From the NCBI GenBank assembly GCA_947380655.1, contig CANCRX010000133.1, positions 1 to 6,228 of the forward strand: 6,228 nt of DNA. The letters run 5' to 3'. This DNA comes from Alcaligenaceae bacterium. GTDB taxonomy: Bacteria > Pseudomonadota > Gammaproteobacteria > Burkholderiales > Burkholderiaceae_B. A program made the position numbers and the translations under genes. Below, piece after piece: positions 4,958-6,228 of the stretch. How positions within the stretch are numbered: position 1 is the first letter of the stretch; the number at the start of each line of letters is the position of its first letter. Under the pieces are notes generated by a model. The model did not search any database and was not told the origin of the DNA. It was given only the letters and a program-made list of their open reading frames with translations.

Positions 4958-5932
4958 ATGATGCGGAAAATTTTGATAGCCATGTCGCTGATTGTGAGTG
5001 CAGTGTTGAGCACAGTTGTGTCGGCGCAGGCAGATTTCCCCACTAAACCCGTCAAAATAATCGTACCCTTTCCACCCGGTGGTGGGACGGACATTGTTGG
5101 ACGTCTGATTGGCGCAAAACTCAGCGAACAGTGGAAACAACCCGTCATCGTTGAAAATCGCCCAGGCGCCAGTGGCAATATCGGTGCGGATTATGTCGCA
5201 CGCCAGCCAGCAGACGGCTACACCATGCTCATTACCTCCGCACCCTTTGCGATCGCTCCTGCTGTGTTTGATAACCTGAATTTCGATCCGGTTAAAAATT
5301 TCACACCCATTACGCAGATCGCTACCGTACCTTTAATCTTGGTTACACGTCCTGATTCTCCTATTAAAAACATGGATGATCTGATTGCTTTAGCGCGCAA
5401 AGATGGCGAGAAAGTGACCTTTGGTAGTTTTGGGAATGGCTCCCCCGCGCATTTGGTCGGTGAGAGCATCAAGCAGCTCGCTAATGTGAAAATGACCCAT
5501 GTGCCCTATAAAGGCGGTGCGGCAGCAATCCCTGATGTAGTCTCAGGTCAGTTGACGTTTGCTGTGCTGGATGCGATCGCGATCGCGCCACTGATTAAAA
5601 GTGGTCAGCTGCGTGCGTTAGCGATTATGGGTACAAAGCGCTCGCCGGCCTTGCCAGATGTGCCAACGCTCGCTCAGTCCGGAATCGCCTTTGAGTCTGT
5701 AGGCTGGCATGCGATTTTTGCGCCCGCTAATATGCCGCGTGCCTTAGCGGAGCGACTCAATAAAGACCTCAATGCTGTCGCAGCCCAACCCGAGATCCGT
5801 GAAAAAATCGTCTCGGGTGGCTCGATCCCTGCCGACCCGCCCTGGACGGTGGACGCTTGGACGGCACAGTTCCAACGTGATGTACAAACCTGGGGTGATA
5901 TCGCCCGTAAAGCCGGCGCTAAAAACGATTGA
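4958..5932 (+). CDS. Bug/TctC-family periplasmic solute-binding protein
   Basis: This 324-aa protein belongs to the Bug (TctC, tripartite tricarboxylate transporter receptor) family, which is greatly expanded in betaproteobacteria. Residues 1-25 are a signal peptide (MMRKILIAMSLIVSAVLS..., cleavage near SAQA). The mature protein shows the hallmark PVKIIVPFPPGGGTDIVGRL (31-50), VENRPGASGNIGADYVARQPADGYTML (65-91) and MTHVPYKGGAAAIPDVVSGQL (179-199), then LPDVPTLAQSG (232-242) and GWHAIFAPANMP (249-260). Length is standard. Two ATGs stand in tandem (4958 and 4961), with AGG at 4947-4949 as a modest ribosome site. Members bind small carboxylates or related metabolites. No tctA or tctB membrane genes are adjacent, so this is an orphan receptor whose ligand cannot be told from sequence. 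The next gene begins 2 nt later, suggesting one transcript and perhaps a ligand related to the product of an esterase. Confidence 0.95.
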   Translation: MMRKILIAMSLIVSAVLSTVVSAQADFPTKPVKIIVPFPPGGGTDIVGRLIGAKLSEQWKQPVIVENRPGASGNIGADYVARQPADGYTMLITSAPFAIAPAVFDNLNFDPVKNFTPITQIATVPLILVTRPDSPIKNMDDLIALARKDGEKVTFGSFGNGSPAHLVGESIKQLANVKMTHVPYKGGAAAIPDVVSGQLTFAVLDAIAIAPLIKSGQLRALAIMGTKRSPALPDVPTLAQSGIAFESVGWHAIFAPANMPRALAERLNKDLNAVAAQPEIREKIVSGGSIPADPPWTVDAWTAQFQRDVQTWGDIARKAGAKND

Positions 5933-5934
5933 AT

Positions 5935-6228
5935 ATGAAAAACTTTATTGCAAAAAAATATACGGTCAATATCCTGCGAGACGTTCAGTATGGAGTCGGT
6001 GGCATCCATCACACGACTGCACCGCGTGAGCGCGCCTTATGCCTGGATGTTTATCTGCCCGAGTTGTCCACCGAGGACGAATCCGCTCGCGGGTACGCTG
6101 CAAAGCCTGCACTGATTATGGCTTTCGGGGGCGCGTTTCATCGCGGCTCTAAAGAGGCTGACGAGTTTGATAATGAGGGCCATCGTAATACCCCTGTATC
6201 TACTTACTGCCATGAGTTTGCCAGACGT
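5935..6228 (+). CDS. Alpha/beta-hydrolase (carboxylesterase-like), N-terminal part (3' truncated)
   Basis: An open frame of 98 codons runs from the ATG at 5935, 2 nt after the Bug gene stop, to the window end. The sequence shows the N-terminal half of an esterase-type alpha/beta hydrolase: strands around ALCLDVYLPE (34-43), then KPALIMAFGGAFHRGSK (57-73), which corresponds to the oxyanion-hole segment usually written HGGGF..GS. Here the first position is Phe instead of His (FGGAF). It continues EADEFDNEGHRNTPVSTYCHEFARR (74-98), the helix that normally ends in the RGY-type turn before the next strand. No signal peptide is evident, so it is probably cytosolic. The nucleophile elbow (GxSxG), Asp and His lie outside the window, so activity cannot be judged. 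The 2-nt spacing points to an operon with the binding protein. No strong ribosome site is visible, consistent with coupling. Confidence 0.85.
   Translation, partial: MKNFIAKKYTVNILRDVQYGVGGIHHTTAPRERALCLDVYLPELSTEDESARGYAAKPALIMAFGGAFHRGSKEADEFDNEGHRNTPVSTYCHEFARR

Noticed and set aside
5574..5590. Overlapping GCGATCGC palindromes (also at 5248)
   Set aside because: They fall in codons for Ala-Ile-Ala inside the Bug gene and are explained by coding; there are too few to be a genome-wide repeat signal.

Overview
The window looks like chromosomal DNA from a betaproteobacterium, probably Burkholderiales of moderate GC. The evidence is a DnaQ-UvrC fusion-type repair protein at the left edge, a solitary Bug/TctC-type solute-binding protein at the right, and a SOUL protein and a split-barrel flavoprotein typical of such genomes. 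The genus cannot be told from this sequence.

Layout. (1) 1-1064: the 3' part of an exonuclease/UvrC-like protein (+) converges on a general-stress-protein-26-like flavin-binding protein (-), with a strong shared hairpin between them. (2) 1065-1443: a 379-nt stretch with no intact gene. It holds what looks like the wreck of a small secreted protein or lipoprotein, possibly entericidin-like. (3) 1444-2091: a tightly coupled pair of unrecognised small genes (+), a very acidic 149-aa protein followed by a 62-aa protein with a basic N-terminus. (4) 2167-3215: a two-gene operon (-) that is the most interesting system here. A 144-aa SocA-like/DUF4065 ('Panacea') protein is followed 8 nt later by a 201-aa protein with an Arg/Trp-rich C-terminal domain. 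By position and family this is a candidate PanA-type antitoxin with its toxin. (5) 3216-3558: a 343-nt divergent control region. (6) 3559-4853: two small coiled-coil proteins, each with one C-terminal membrane segment (+), on either side of an exported SOUL heme-binding-family protein (-). (7) 4958-6228: a Bug-family periplasmic binding protein followed after 2 nt by the start of an alpha/beta-hydrolase (esterase-like) gene that runs off the window.

The outer genes look like ordinary chromosomal genes. The block from about 1.4 to 3.75 kb is AT-richer by eye and holds short, poorly conserved or defence-like genes in mixed orientation, as in an accessory spot. No transposase, integrase, tRNA, rRNA, CRISPR array or convincing attachment site was seen. 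Promoter and operator calls were made by eye and are weak. Family calls rest on remembered motifs, not on searches.
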